From positions 1 through 34,926 of the forward strand of contig WPAE01000044.1 in assembly GCA_009773205.1 (NCBI GenBank): a stretch of 34,926 nt of DNA, written 5' to 3'. The stretch is from Ignavibacteria bacterium (lineage in GTDB: Bacteria > Bacteroidota > Ignavibacteria > Ignavibacteriales > Melioribacteraceae). The translations under genes and the position numbers were made by a program. Shown piece by piece: positions 22,866 to 32,291 of this stretch. Each line of letters starts with the position of its first letter. Position 1 is the stretch's first letter. The notes beneath the pieces are model-generated. The model had not been told where the DNA came from. It worked only from the letters and a program-made list of their open reading frames with translations, and searched no databases.

Positions 22866-23951
22866 TTGGATAAAAACACCCGCACACCCAAACTAACCGC
22901 TAAACTTGTATTGAAAGATGGAAATATTTTTGAAGGAAGACTTTTCGGCGCCCAGCGTTCTGCGGCAGGAGAGGTTGTTTTCAATACTGGGATGGTTGGC
23001 TATCCGGAAACACTTACCGACCCTTCTTATAAAGGACAAATCTTGGTAATGACTTATCCACTTATTGGAAACTATGGCATTCCAAAAATGGATGATATTA
23101 AAAATCTTCAGCAGCATTTTGAATCCGATAGAGTTCAAATTCAAGCGTTAATTGTTTCCGAAGCATCTGCAAACTATAGCCACTGGAATGCTTTCCAGAG
23201 TTTAGATGAATGGCTCAAAGAATTTGGCGTTCCAGGAATTTATGGAATTGATACACGCCGCTTAACAAAAATTCTTCGCGAGTATGGTACAATGCTTGGC
23301 AAAATTGTAGTTGATAAGCAAAAAATCGAATACTATAATCCCGATATAGATAATCTTATTTCTAAGGTTACAGTTCAGCAAGTTGAAAAATATGGCAGCG
23401 GGAAAAAGAGAATTCTGCTCGTTGATTGCGGCTGCAAAAAAAGTATTTTACAAAATCTTATTGATAGAAATGTTACCGTTGTGCGCGTCCCTTATGATTA
23501 CGATGTTGCTAAAGAAGATTTCGACGGAGTTCTGCTATCAAACGGACCTGGGAACCCAATTGTTTACAAACAGCTTGTTGCAACCGCAAAAAAACTTATT
23601 CAGAAGCAAGCACCAATACTTGGTATTTGCATGGGACATCAAATACTATCTCTTGCTTCCGGAGCCAAGACTTATAAATTAAAATATGGACACCGAAGCC
23701 AAAATCAGCCTGTTAAGGAAGCTGGCGGAAACAAATGCTATGTTACTTCACAGAATCATAGTTTTGCTGTGGATACAAAATCATTGCCTCGCGGGTTTCA
23801 ACCATGGTTCGAAAATTTGAACGATTATTCAAACGAAGGAATGCGCCACGAAAAATTACCTTTCCGCAGCGTACAATTTCATCCAGAAGCTGCACCGGGA
23901 CCGGTTGATACCGGATTTATCTTTGATGAATTCTTGAAGGATGTAAAGTGA
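22866..23951 (+). CDS. carA: Carbamoyl-phosphate synthase small subunit
   Basis: The glutamine amidotransferase subunit supplies ammonia to CarB for carbamoyl phosphate, used in pyrimidine and arginine synthesis. The 361-residue protein has the N-terminal CarA domain (LVLKDGNIFEGRLFG, GMVGYPETLTDPSY, YGIDTRRLTKILREYG). A class I amidotransferase domain follows, with nucleophile Cys255 in GICMGHQ and the catalytic pair in QFHPEAAPGP. The start appears to be TTG at 22866, as no ATG or GTG precedes the conserved region in frame. GGAG lies 11 bases upstream. Rare start codons can lower expression. The stop overlaps the carB start by four bases. Confidence 0.95.
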   Translation: MDKNTRTPKLTAKLVLKDGNIFEGRLFGAQRSAAGEVVFNTGMVGYPETLTDPSYKGQILVMTYPLIGNYGIPKMDDIKNLQQHFESDRVQIQALIVSEASANYSHWNAFQSLDEWLKEFGVPGIYGIDTRRLTKILREYGTMLGKIVVDKQKIEYYNPDIDNLISKVTVQQVEKYGSGKKRILLVDCGCKKSILQNLIDRNVTVVRVPYDYDVAKEDFDGVLLSNGPGNPIVYKQLVATAKKLIQKQAPILGICMGHQILSLASGAKTYKLKYGHRSQNQPVKEAGGNKCYVTSQNHSFAVDTKSLPRGFQPWFENLNDYSNEGMRHEKLPFRSVQFHPEAAPGPVDTGFIFDEFLKDVK

Positions 23952-26900
23952 AATTAAAAAAAGTATTAATTATTGGAAGCTCTGCTCTCAAAATTGGCGA
24001 AGCCGGCGAGTTTGATTACTCCGGCTCGCAGGCAATAAAAGCAATTAAAGAGGAGGGCATTTACACGGTTTTAATCAATCCGAATATTGCCACAATTCAA
24101 ACTTCGGATCATTTGGCAGATAAAGTTTACTTGCTTCCAATCAACACAAACTATGTTGAAAAAGTAATTGCAAAAGAAAAACCAGATGGAATTATATTGG
24201 GCTTTGGCGGACAAACGGCTCTAAACTGCGGATTAGCGCTGCACCGCGAAGGAATTCTTAAAAAGTACAATGTAAGAGTTTTAGGAACGCAGATAGAAGC
24301 GATAGAGAACACCGAAGACCGCCAATTATTTTGTAATAAGCTATCGGAGATAGATGTAAAATTTCCTAAAAGCAAAGCGGTTACAACTCTTGATGATGCA
24401 ATTGCATTTGCCGAAGAAATTGAATATCCCATAATTATAAGAATTGCTTACGCTCTTGGCGGGCTTGGCTCGGGCGTTTGCCGCACTAAATCTGAACTTA
24501 AAAAGCTCGCTTCGAAAGCATTAAATTATTCTGCTCAGATTTTGGTTGAGGAATACCTTGAAGGCTGGAAAGAAATAGAATACGAAGTGGTTCGCGATAG
24601 ATTTGATAACTGTATTACAGTTTGTAATATGGAAAACATTGACCCGATGGGAATTCACACCGGAGAAAGTATTGTAGTTGCGCCAAGCCAAACATTAACC
24701 AACAACGAATTCCACATGCTGCGGGAAGTAGCAATAAAAACAATTCGTCACATTGGCATTGTAGGCGAGTGTAACATTCAATATGCGCTTGATCCGCACA
24801 CACAAGATTATAGAGTGATAGAAGTAAATGCTCGTTTAAGCAGAAGCTCGGCTCTCGCTTCCAAAGCAACAGGCTATCCGCTTGCTTTTGTAGCCGCAAA
24901 ACTTGCTCTTGGTTATGGCTTACACGAACTGCCAAACTCGATTACTAAAACAACAAAAGCATTTTTTGAACCGGCGTTAGATTATATTGTTATTAAAGTG
25001 CCACGTTGGGATTTGAAAAAATTCCGTTTGGTTAAACGCAAACTAGGTTCTTCTATGAAATCTGTTGGCGAAGTAATGGCTATCGGAAGAAAGTTTGAAG
25101 AAGCAATTCAAAAAGCTATGCGTATGCTTGATATTGGAGTTGAAGGATTAACTGCAAGCAGAACAAAAGTAGAGTTCGATGAACTAAAAGAAGCGCTTGA
25201 AAATCCTACAGAAGAAAGAATGTTTGCAGTTGTTCAAGCATTAAAACAAGGCTATTCGGTTGATTGGATTCATTCATTAACTTTTATCAACAAATGGTTT
25301 TTATATAAAATTCAAAATATTGTTGATGTAGAAAAAGAAATTGCTAATAACAAAGACAATATTTCCAAAGAACTTTTGCTTTATGCAAAACAACATGGTT
25401 TTTCAGACAGGCAAATTGCAAATGTAATTCAGAAAGATGCGCACGATATTTACGAGCTTCGAGAGAAATACAAAGTTCGTCCGTTTATTCAGCACATTGA
25501 TACACTTGCTGCAGAGTATCCGGCAAAGACAAATTATCTTTATCTAAGTTACAATTCATCCTCGCACGATTTCGATTTCAAACTGAGAAGTCCAATCATA
25601 ATTTTGGGCAGCGGTCCTTACCGAATTGGAAGTTCTGTAGAGTTCGATTGGTGCTGTGTAAATACAAGCAAAACACTTAGAGAAAACGGTTACAAAACCG
25701 TTATGATTAACTGCAACCCGGAAACAGTAAGCACAGATTACGATGAAAGTGATGCGCTGTTCTTCGATGAGCTTACAACAGAAACAATTTGGGAAATTTA
25801 CAGCGCACTTAAATCGAAAGGTGTAATTGTTTCTATGGGCGGACAAACGCCAAACAATCTTGCGCTTAAATTGCATAAAGTAGGAATTAAAATTTTGGGA
25901 ACCTCGCCTCAATCTATTGATAGAGCCGAAGACAGGAGCAAGTTTTCAAAGATGCTCGATGAACTTGAAATTGGACAGCCTGAATGGAGCAATCTTAACA
26001 CAGTTAAAGATGCGCTTGCATTTGCAAACAAAGTTGGATATCCAGTTTTAGTTCGTCCATCTTACGTTCTTAGCGGCGCCGCAATGGCAATTGCCACAGA
26101 CGATTTTGAATTAACGCGTTTCTTGCAAAAAGCAGTTGATGTTTCTAAAGAACACCCAGTAGTTATATCTAAATTTTTGGTTAACGCAAAAGAATTAGAG
26201 TTTGACGCAGTAGCGCAGAATGGAAAAATTATTTGTTCTGCAATTTCCGAACACGTTGAAAATGCCGGCGTTCACTCCGGAGACGCAACTTTAGTTTTGC
26301 CTGCTCAGCGCACTTATTTAGAAACGATGAGACAGATAAAAGAATTCTCGTCTTCAATTGCAAAATCGTTAAACATAAACGGACCTTTCAACATACAGTT
26401 TCTTGCTAAAGACAATAAAGTAAAAGTAATAGAATGCAATCTGCGCGCATCAAGAAGTTTTCCTTTTGTTTCTAAAACATTAAAGAAAAATTTTATCGAA
26501 ATAGCTGCAAAAGTTATGGTTAGACAAAAAGTTGAAAAAGTTGAAGATGTAACTTTCAGTTATGATTATGTTGGAGTTAAAGCCCCGGAGTTTTCTTTTA
26601 CACGCTTAGAGGGTGCAGATCCAACAACCGGAGTAGAAATGGCTTCTACAGGAGAAGTTGCATGCTTAGGAGAAGATTTTGATGAAGCGTTTTTGAAAGC
26701 ACTAACTTCAGTTGGCTATCGTTTTCCAATTAAATCTGTTTTAATTTCTTCTGGTACTATTGAATCTAAATCCGAATTACTTGAGCCATTAAGACAAATG
26801 ATGAAACTTGGCATTAAGTTTTATGCTACTTCTGGAACTGCAAAGTTTATGCACGGCAATGCAATTCCCGTTGAAACAATTGAATGGCCTACAAACAATA

Positions 26901-27130
26901 AAAACTCTAACGCTGTAGAGTTAATAAAATCGAAAGCGGTTGATTTGGTTATTAACATTCCCAAAAACTTTCAAGAAGAAGAATTAACAAACGATTATAT
27001 GATTAGAAGAACAGCAGTAGATTATAAAATACCATTAATCACAAATAGGCAGCTTGCAATGCGTTTGGCAGAGGCAATGACAAATAAAGACCCACTAAAC
27101 TTGGGCATAAAAAGCTGGGATGAGTATTAA
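23948..27130 (+). CDS. carB: Carbamoyl-phosphate synthase large subunit
   Basis: The 1060-residue subunit (usual size about 1070) contains two homologous ATP-grasp halves. The first half begins VLIIGSSALKIGEAGEFDYSGSQAIKA. The second begins IIILGSGPYRIGSSVEFDWCCVN near residue 548. A C-terminal MGS-like allosteric domain contains YATSGTAKFMHGN and ends in the RRTAVDYKIPLITN region. It forms carbamoyl phosphate from bicarbonate, ATP and ammonia channelled from CarA. The start is GTG inside the carA stop (GTGA overlap), so the two subunits are probably translated in a coupled way. No defect was seen. Confidence 0.96.
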   Translation: MKLKKVLIIGSSALKIGEAGEFDYSGSQAIKAIKEEGIYTVLINPNIATIQTSDHLADKVYLLPINTNYVEKVIAKEKPDGIILGFGGQTALNCGLALHREGILKKYNVRVLGTQIEAIENTEDRQLFCNKLSEIDVKFPKSKAVTTLDDAIAFAEEIEYPIIIRIAYALGGLGSGVCRTKSELKKLASKALNYSAQILVEEYLEGWKEIEYEVVRDRFDNCITVCNMENIDPMGIHTGESIVVAPSQTLTNNEFHMLREVAIKTIRHIGIVGECNIQYALDPHTQDYRVIEVNARLSRSSALASKATGYPLAFVAAKLALGYGLHELPNSITKTTKAFFEPALDYIVIKVPRWDLKKFRLVKRKLGSSMKSVGEVMAIGRKFEEAIQKAMRMLDIGVEGLTASRTKVEFDELKEALENPTEERMFAVVQALKQGYSVDWIHSLTFINKWFLYKIQNIVDVEKEIANNKDNISKELLLYAKQHGFSDRQIANVIQKDAHDIYELREKYKVRPFIQHIDTLAAEYPAKTNYLYLSYNSSSHDFDFKLRSPIIILGSGPYRIGSSVEFDWCCVNTSKTLRENGYKTVMINCNPETVSTDYDESDALFFDELTTETIWEIYSALKSKGVIVSMGGQTPNNLALKLHKVGIKILGTSPQSIDRAEDRSKFSKMLDELEIGQPEWSNLNTVKDALAFANKVGYPVLVRPSYVLSGAAMAIATDDFELTRFLQKAVDVSKEHPVVISKFLVNAKELEFDAVAQNGKIICSAISEHVENAGVHSGDATLVLPAQRTYLETMRQIKEFSSSIAKSLNINGPFNIQFLAKDNKVKVIECNLRASRSFPFVSKTLKKNFIEIAAKVMVRQKVEKVEDVTFSYDYVGVKAPEFSFTRLEGADPTTGVEMASTGEVACLGEDFDEAFLKALTSVGYRFPIKSVLISSGTIESKSELLEPLRQMMKLGIKFYATSGTAKFMHGNAIPVETIEWPTNNKNSNAVELIKSKAVDLVINIPKNFQEEELTNDYMIRRTAVDYKIPLITNRQLAMRLAEAMTNKDPLNLGIKSWDEY

Positions 27131-27204
27131 GATTATCCTAATTCCAATTTTACTTAAAAAAGTTTCTTTGTATTTTTGAATAGTTAAATTAGACGGGGTT
27201 GTTA

Positions 27205-27603
27205 ATGGCAGAAAATGCAATACCTGCTATTTTGGTTGTTGAAGATGATTTTGAAAATCAGAAGTTTTTAAAAATCTTTCTTAAAAGAAGTTTTGAAGTT
27301 AAGATGTGCGATAACGACGAAGAGTTTTACAACATTCTTAACAATAACCATATTGACATTATTCTGATGGATATTTCTTTGAGGGGAAATAAAGACGGAT
27401 TTCAGTTAACTAAAGAACTAAAAGCCAGCGAAAAGTTTAAAAACATTCCTATAGTTGGGCTTTCTGCTCACGCACTAAGAAAGGACAAAGATAATGCATC
27501 TAACGCGGGGGTTGATGTTTTTTTAACAAAACCGGTTGATGCTAATGTTTTGCTAAATACTTTGCTTAACGCTCTTGAAGGAAGCACCAAAAAGCTACTT
27601 TAG
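27205..27603 (+). CDS. Single-domain CheY-like response regulator
   Basis: This 132-residue receiver domain has no output domain. Acidic pocket residues Asp14 and Asp15 (VVEDDFEN), the phosphorylation site Asp56 (IILMDISLRG), Ser87 in the switch position (VGLSAHA) and Lys109 (FLTKPVD) are all in place, so it should be phosphorylatable. The DISLRGNKDG and GLSAHA motifs are like receiver domains attached to hybrid kinases. No kinase is nearby. Start is ATG 27205, and a TTG two codons earlier is less likely. The ribosome binding site is weak. The next gene starts 65 bp downstream on the same strand. Confidence 0.88.
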   Translation: MAENAIPAILVVEDDFENQKFLKIFLKRSFEVKMCDNDEEFYNILNNNHIDIILMDISLRGNKDGFQLTKELKASEKFKNIPIVGLSAHALRKDKDNASNAGVDVFLTKPVDANVLLNTLLNALEGSTKKLL

Positions 27604-27668
27604 TTTTTGCGCTGCAACATTTAATAGTAGTCTTTCGTCTAAAGATCAAAACAATTCTTGGAGAAACT

Positions 27669-28625
27669 ATGTTAAAGAAATTACACTTACTGTTTTTCTT
27701 ATTGTTAATTCTTGGTTCACCATTGTTTGCACAGGTGGTTGATTCAACAGATACCGAAGATGATGAGGAATTTTTTGAAAGAAAGCATAAACGCTGGTGG
27801 AAAAACTGGGCTAATAAAGATTGGACCGACTGGGAGCTTAGAGGCACTCCTTTTATCGAAGGAAATTATGGAATAGGTAAAATCGAAAACAAAAATATGT
27901 TTTATGATTTTAAAAGAATCGGATTAGCCGAACTAAAGCTCGGTTATTCAACACGCGAAGATTTTTTTGATGAAAAGATTATCGAGTTCGGAGACAAATA
28001 CTTTTTCATTTCTCGTCTTGGTTCAGATATAATTGAAACTGATCCAAAGTTAAACGAGATGCGCAGCGAAATGTGGCGTTTCGGGTTTGCAAAACGTAGC
28101 GGTTACGGGTACAAACTCGGCAGTTTTTCTATTCTGCCTTATCATGCAAGAGGTTTTATTTGGTCAAGATTGCACATGAAAGATTTTCCACCTTCTGTTT
28201 GGCCAGCTATTTATCCACCGTTGCCGGGACAAATAGCAGCAGAAAAGGATAAAGCCTTTCTAGATAGAATCAACAATACATTCCGGTTCGGCACAAACAC
28301 AGAAGCGGGAATCAATTTTGATATAGCTTCTTCTGTTGGCGTTAATCTGGGTTACGAATATTCTGTTCTATTTCCGCGCCACATGTTTTGGAAACATCTT
28401 GCAAGCTTAGTTATTGAAGGTGCCGGCAATAGTTTGTTAGAAAAGTTTATTGATGAGATCGCAGATTCTACTCCGCTTTCAGTTCCTTTTGTAAATTTTG
28501 TTTTAAAAGGAGCTTATAGTTATGCTTTCCATTCATTAAAGAAAGAAAAAATGAATTGGCCTTTCAATACAGAAACGCCTCTCACTTACGAAACCATAAA
28601 ATTTGGAATGACATTTACTTTCTAA
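27669..28625 (+). CDS. Putative outer-membrane or secreted protein, unknown family
   Basis: This 318-residue protein has a clear signal peptide (residues 1 to about 22, LFFLLLILGSPLFAQ). A short acidic stretch and an aromatic patch (HKRWWKNWANKDWTDWELRG) follow. Alternating strands then run to the C-terminus, which ends IKFGMTFTF. A final aromatic residue after alternating hydrophobics is the usual signal for beta-barrel insertion by the BAM complex. Segments such as EAGINFDIASSVGVNLGYEYSV support a barrel or beta-rich fold. I do not recognise a named family. GGAGA precedes the ATG. Confidence 0.75.
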   Translation: MLKKLHLLFFLLLILGSPLFAQVVDSTDTEDDEEFFERKHKRWWKNWANKDWTDWELRGTPFIEGNYGIGKIENKNMFYDFKRIGLAELKLGYSTREDFFDEKIIEFGDKYFFISRLGSDIIETDPKLNEMRSEMWRFGFAKRSGYGYKLGSFSILPYHARGFIWSRLHMKDFPPSVWPAIYPPLPGQIAAEKDKAFLDRINNTFRFGTNTEAGINFDIASSVGVNLGYEYSVLFPRHMFWKHLASLVIEGAGNSLLEKFIDEIADSTPLSVPFVNFVLKGAYSYAFHSLKKEKMNWPFNTETPLTYETIKFGMTFTF

Positions 28626-28635
28626 GAAAAGAAAT

Positions 28636-28814
28636 AGATTGTCTCAATTGTAAAGCAAGAGTCACGCTGAGCGCCCGTCACGCCTTCGGCTTTCCGAGGC
28701 GGATCCAGCGAGGCGAGGAGTCGAAATGTGAGTACTGCGAAAATTATCATTTCTCGACTTCGTCCCACTAAGCGGGACAAGATCGAAATGCCATTTGACC
28801 TTTTGAGACAATCT
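28636..28814. repeat. MITE-like element, family 3
   Basis: A 179-bp segment is bounded by perfect 12-bp inverted termini, AGATTGTCTCAA (28636-28647) and TTGAGACAATCT (28803-28814). The interior is more GC-rich than its surroundings and includes CACGCTGAGC, GCCTTCGGC, GGAGTCGAAATG and the inverted CATTTCTCGACTTCGTCCC, phrases of the type found in dispersed bacterial repeats. It exactly fills the gap between two convergent genes (stops at 28625 and 28819). It contains no coding sequence. Confidence 0.78.
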
Positions 28815-28818
28815 CTTT

Positions 28819-30297
28819 TTACATCGAAAATATGTGGGCTTGCCAAGGCTTCAATTCAATATACAAACCTAAACTGTTTATTTCTTCTGCCGAACGATTG
28901 TAAATAATATCATTTAATAAGTCCTTAAGGAATAGCTCCTCGGAATATCCTGTTACGTTAAGTTTTATTCTACATGTAGAAAAAAACTCTGAATAATTTA
29001 TTACAATTATTCTTCTCTCATCATTCAATTGCCATTCCCACGCAAGCATATTTTGAAAAGTAAGACTATTATCCCAAGAAGAGATTGGCTTTAGCAATTT
29101 CCAACTTCCTTTCTTAAATACTTCATCAGAACAAATCTTGAGAAGTTTAGCATAAAACAATTGTATTTCGGTGTTTGTTTTCTCTTCTGGTTCTCTAGTT
29201 ATTTGAACTGGAATCTTAACACGTTTGCCTTCAAACTGTCCATCGTAATAAAAACGCATACCTTGAAGTGTAGAAACAACTATTGCCGCGGCTTTGGATT
29301 TTTCTTTACCCACAACAGTTAATATTCTTTCCTCATCATGGTTTTCTAAAAAACGAATTGATTTTTGCTGATAAGAGTTATCAGCTTTTAAGTGTTCTGC
29401 AATTTCACTTACTGAAGAATATTTTAGCCTGTCCGTTAATCGTTTATCATATGTGTAATCGAACCCGAGTTGTTGAAGCTGCCACTCCAAGTCCCAATAA
29501 GCTTCTGCGAGAAACAAGAAATCATTCCTTTCTTTTTTAACAGTAGAAACAGCTTGGCTCCAAAACTCAGTTTTAGAATTTTGATGACACGCTACTGATA
29601 GAACACCCGCCCAAGTGTTTTTGAAGACATTGTTTAGAGCAAGCATTGCCATATCGCAGCGAACACCGTCGCATAAGCGTGTTAGTTTGAGTAATGTGCC
29701 GATTAAAAATTCTCTTGCTGCTGCATTAGAAATGTTAACTTGAACGGTATCCTGCCAAGCAGGAAAGAATGGGTCTCTTCCGTGCGCAAAAAACTCTGCT
29801 TTATCAATTCTTGGCTGAAAGAAAGTATGCGGCTCATTACGAAATGTTTCACGGCTGACACTTAAAAATATTTCTGGATTTGTTTGAAGAAGAACAGAAC
29901 CTGCGCTGAAATGATTGGGTACAAAATCGAGAATGAGTTTTATTCCATTTTGATTCAATGAATCTTTTAGCCAGAGTAAATCATCTTCAGTTCCAAGAAG
30001 CGGATTAACGATATAATCATTTATGGAGTATGGAGAGCCGGCAACATCTTGGTGCTTCCAATCCTTGAGCGCTTTAGAATAGCTTTTTTTTAGAAAGTCT
30101 TCAAAACAGTATTTATCAATTATTGAATTGCAAGTCTGCCAAACCCCCATCAGCCATACATACTCAATTCCAAGTTCGGCTAACTCTTTCCAATAAGTTA
30201 TCGGAATATTTCTAAGCGTAGATTTAGGGTGAGAAAAATCAAATTTTTTTATCCAAATGCGGGTATTAATTTCGTATAGTGTTGGGTTGTTTAGCAT
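28819..30297 (-). CDS. GH13 alpha-amylase family glycosidase
   Basis: This 492-residue cytosolic protein (no signal peptide) shows the four GH13 regions. Region I is DFVPNH (124-129). Region II is GVRCDMAML, with nucleophile Asp215. Region III is FLAEAY, with acid/base Glu265. Region IV is LENHDEER, with Asp321. So the catalytic triad is complete. It starts YEINTRIWIKKF, typical of bacterial intracellular members. The substrate (maltodextrin, glycogen or another alpha-glucan) cannot be told from sequence. ATG 30297 was chosen over a TTG at 30306. It starts 14 bp after the dnaG stop and is probably transcribed with it. Confidence 0.85.
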   Translation of the reverse strand: MLNNPTLYEINTRIWIKKFDFSHPKSTLRNIPITYWKELAELGIEYVWLMGVWQTCNSIIDKYCFEDFLKKSYSKALKDWKHQDVAGSPYSINDYIVNPLLGTEDDLLWLKDSLNQNGIKLILDFVPNHFSAGSVLLQTNPEIFLSVSRETFRNEPHTFFQPRIDKAEFFAHGRDPFFPAWQDTVQVNISNAAAREFLIGTLLKLTRLCDGVRCDMAMLALNNVFKNTWAGVLSVACHQNSKTEFWSQAVSTVKKERNDFLFLAEAYWDLEWQLQQLGFDYTYDKRLTDRLKYSSVSEIAEHLKADNSYQQKSIRFLENHDEERILTVVGKEKSKAAAIVVSTLQGMRFYYDGQFEGKRVKIPVQITREPEEKTNTEIQLFYAKLLKICSDEVFKKGSWKLLKPISSWDNSLTFQNMLAWEWQLNDERRIIVINYSEFFSTCRIKLNVTGYSEELFLKDLLNDIIYNRSAEEINSLGLYIELKPWQAHIFSM

Positions 30298-30311
30298 CGC
30301 TATCAATCAAA

Positions 30312-32180
30312 CTAATTATTTGCTTTTAAGTTTAGCATCGCTTTTCTATCGTCTTGTAATTCTCTGTTACGCTGAAGTAATTCGATGTGTAGTAGTTCAT
30401 CTTTAGATTCCGAGATTATCTTGTTGTTACGTTTTATTTCATCTTCAATCTGAAAAATCTGAAAACTTCGCACAGTTTCAACAGCGTGCTCAAAAGTATC
30501 TTTTTCTACTTTTCCGTTGAAAGCAAGGTCATCCCACTTTTTACTTATTGCTTCATCATTTAAAGAGAGTTTCATAACAAAGTTTTTAAGTTCAGGAGAT
30601 TCAATTTTTTCAACAAGGTCTGCCGGAGAGAATTTTTCTTCGTTCCAGCCATCGTGCACCAATTCTGCGAGTTTCATATAGTTTGTGTTTACAAAGCTTT
30701 CTACTGCTACATTATCAAAAATATAACCGATAATTTTTTCATCGCCGCTGAACAAAAGACGCAAAAGCTCTTTCTCGTTCGGATTTTGATTAACATGCAC
30801 AACAGGTAAAGTTAATTTAGATTCGGCTGCCGATTCTTCACTCCTAAAAAATTGCTTAGAGGCTTGCGTTTCAACCTTTGTTTTGTTTTGTAAAAGAGCC
30901 GCGTTTAGTTCAGATTCAATCAGTTTCTCACGAAGATTAAACTTCTTAGAAATTGTTTTCATCAACAGGTTTCTTTTCAATTCATCATTTACAAGTGCAA
31001 GTGTTCTAACAAGCTCGCGGATTGCCTTTGTCATTTCAGCCGGGTCTTCAAACATTCCTTGCAGCTCAAACTGCGAAGTTTGATACTCAAGAAAATTAAC
31101 AGCGCTTGTTACTTCTTCATCAAATTGTTCTTTACCAAACTTGTTAATGAACGAATCGGGATCTTCACCTTTTGGCAGAGTAATCACTTTTACTTCAAAA
31201 TTTTGTTTGAGTAAAAGCTCGATGCTTCTAAGAGCGGCTTTCTGCCCAGCAGAATCAGAGTCGAACAAAACAAAAATATTTTTCGTAAAGCGGGAAAGAA
31301 GCTGAATTTGTTCATCGGTTAAAGATGTACCAGAAGAAGCTACAACATTTTTTACTCCTGCTTGATATAGAGAAACTAAATCCATGTAGCCTTCAACAAG
31401 TATGGCGCGGTCAAGTTTTCTAATTTCATCTTTAGAGTGATACAATCCGTAAAGAGATTTTCTTTTGAAATATATTTGAGATTCCGGGGAGTTGAGATAC
31501 TTTGCAACATTATCGGCGTTTTGAAGCACTCTTCCGCCAAAGGCAATTACTCTTCCGTTTGGAGAAAATATCGGGAAGATTATACGCGCACGAAACTTAT
31601 CATAATACTCGCCGCGTTCGTTTGTATCAATCAAACCAAGCTGTTTTGCTTTTACTAAATCAATTTTGTTTTGCTTTGCGTGATTAAGAAAATTATCCCA
31701 GCCGAATGGTGCAAAACCAATTCCAAAACTCCTTTGTGTCTGTGGCTTTATTTTACGGTGTTTTAAATATTCTCTTGCTTCCTCAGCTTCGGCACTTTTT
31801 GTTAAATGTTCTAGAAAGAAACGTGCGGCTATTACATTTATGTCGTAAAAAACTTCAAGCTCATTTTGCTGATCGCCGGTTGATTCTTCGGTCTGAATTT
31901 TTATTCCAAGATGAGCGGCTATTTCTTCAACAGATTCAACGAACGAAATGTTTTTAAATTCCATCAAGAACTTGAAAACATTGCCGCCGTTCCCACAGCC
32001 GAAGCAGTGATATATTTGCTTGTCATCGCTAACCGTAAACGATGGAGTTTTTTCTTGATGAAACGGGCACAGACCAATAAAGTTTTTTCCCCGCTTACGA
32101 AGTTGAACGTAACCGCCAACAATGTCAACTATATCGGCAGCGTTACGAATCTCATCTATTTTATTTTCTGTAATACGCAT
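30312..32180 (-). CDS. dnaG: DNA primase
   Basis: This 622-residue primase synthesises RNA primers at the replication fork. The CHC2-type zinc site is complete (Cys38, His41, Cys59, Cys62, within CPFHQEKTPSFTV and HCFGCG). The catalytic core carries FGIGFAPFGW, FRARIIFPIFSPNGRVIAFGGR, the TOPRIM glutamate motif ILVEGYMD, and VLFDSDSAGQKAALRS. The C-terminal part (from about 430) is less conserved and should contact the DnaB helicase. The usual rpoD neighbour is not present. Instead a GH13 gene follows. A DJ-1/PfpI gene is divergent, with about 110 bp between the starts. Confidence 0.96.
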   Translation of the reverse strand: MRITENKIDEIRNAADIVDIVGGYVQLRKRGKNFIGLCPFHQEKTPSFTVSDDKQIYHCFGCGNGGNVFKFLMEFKNISFVESVEEIAAHLGIKIQTEESTGDQQNELEVFYDINVIAARFFLEHLTKSAEAEEAREYLKHRKIKPQTQRSFGIGFAPFGWDNFLNHAKQNKIDLVKAKQLGLIDTNERGEYYDKFRARIIFPIFSPNGRVIAFGGRVLQNADNVAKYLNSPESQIYFKRKSLYGLYHSKDEIRKLDRAILVEGYMDLVSLYQAGVKNVVASSGTSLTDEQIQLLSRFTKNIFVLFDSDSAGQKAALRSIELLLKQNFEVKVITLPKGEDPDSFINKFGKEQFDEEVTSAVNFLEYQTSQFELQGMFEDPAEMTKAIRELVRTLALVNDELKRNLLMKTISKKFNLREKLIESELNAALLQNKTKVETQASKQFFRSEESAAESKLTLPVVHVNQNPNEKELLRLLFSGDEKIIGYIFDNVAVESFVNTNYMKLAELVHDGWNEEKFSPADLVEKIESPELKNFVMKLSLNDEAISKKWDDLAFNGKVEKDTFEHAVETVRSFQIFQIEDEIKRNNKIISESKDELLHIELLQRNRELQDDRKAMLNLKANN

Positions 32181-32291
32181 TAGTAGCTTTACTTTTTAAC
32201 TTAAATATCTACTCGAAATTAGAGATTTATCTTGTCATTGCAAACATAGGCAAATTGTCCCTTCTATTTAATCTTTGTAATTTTGTAAGTA

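Noticed and set aside
28556-28846. Short frames on both strands across the 28.6-28.8 kb gap
   Set aside because: They are produced by the GC-rich interior of the repeat element with 12-bp inverted ends.
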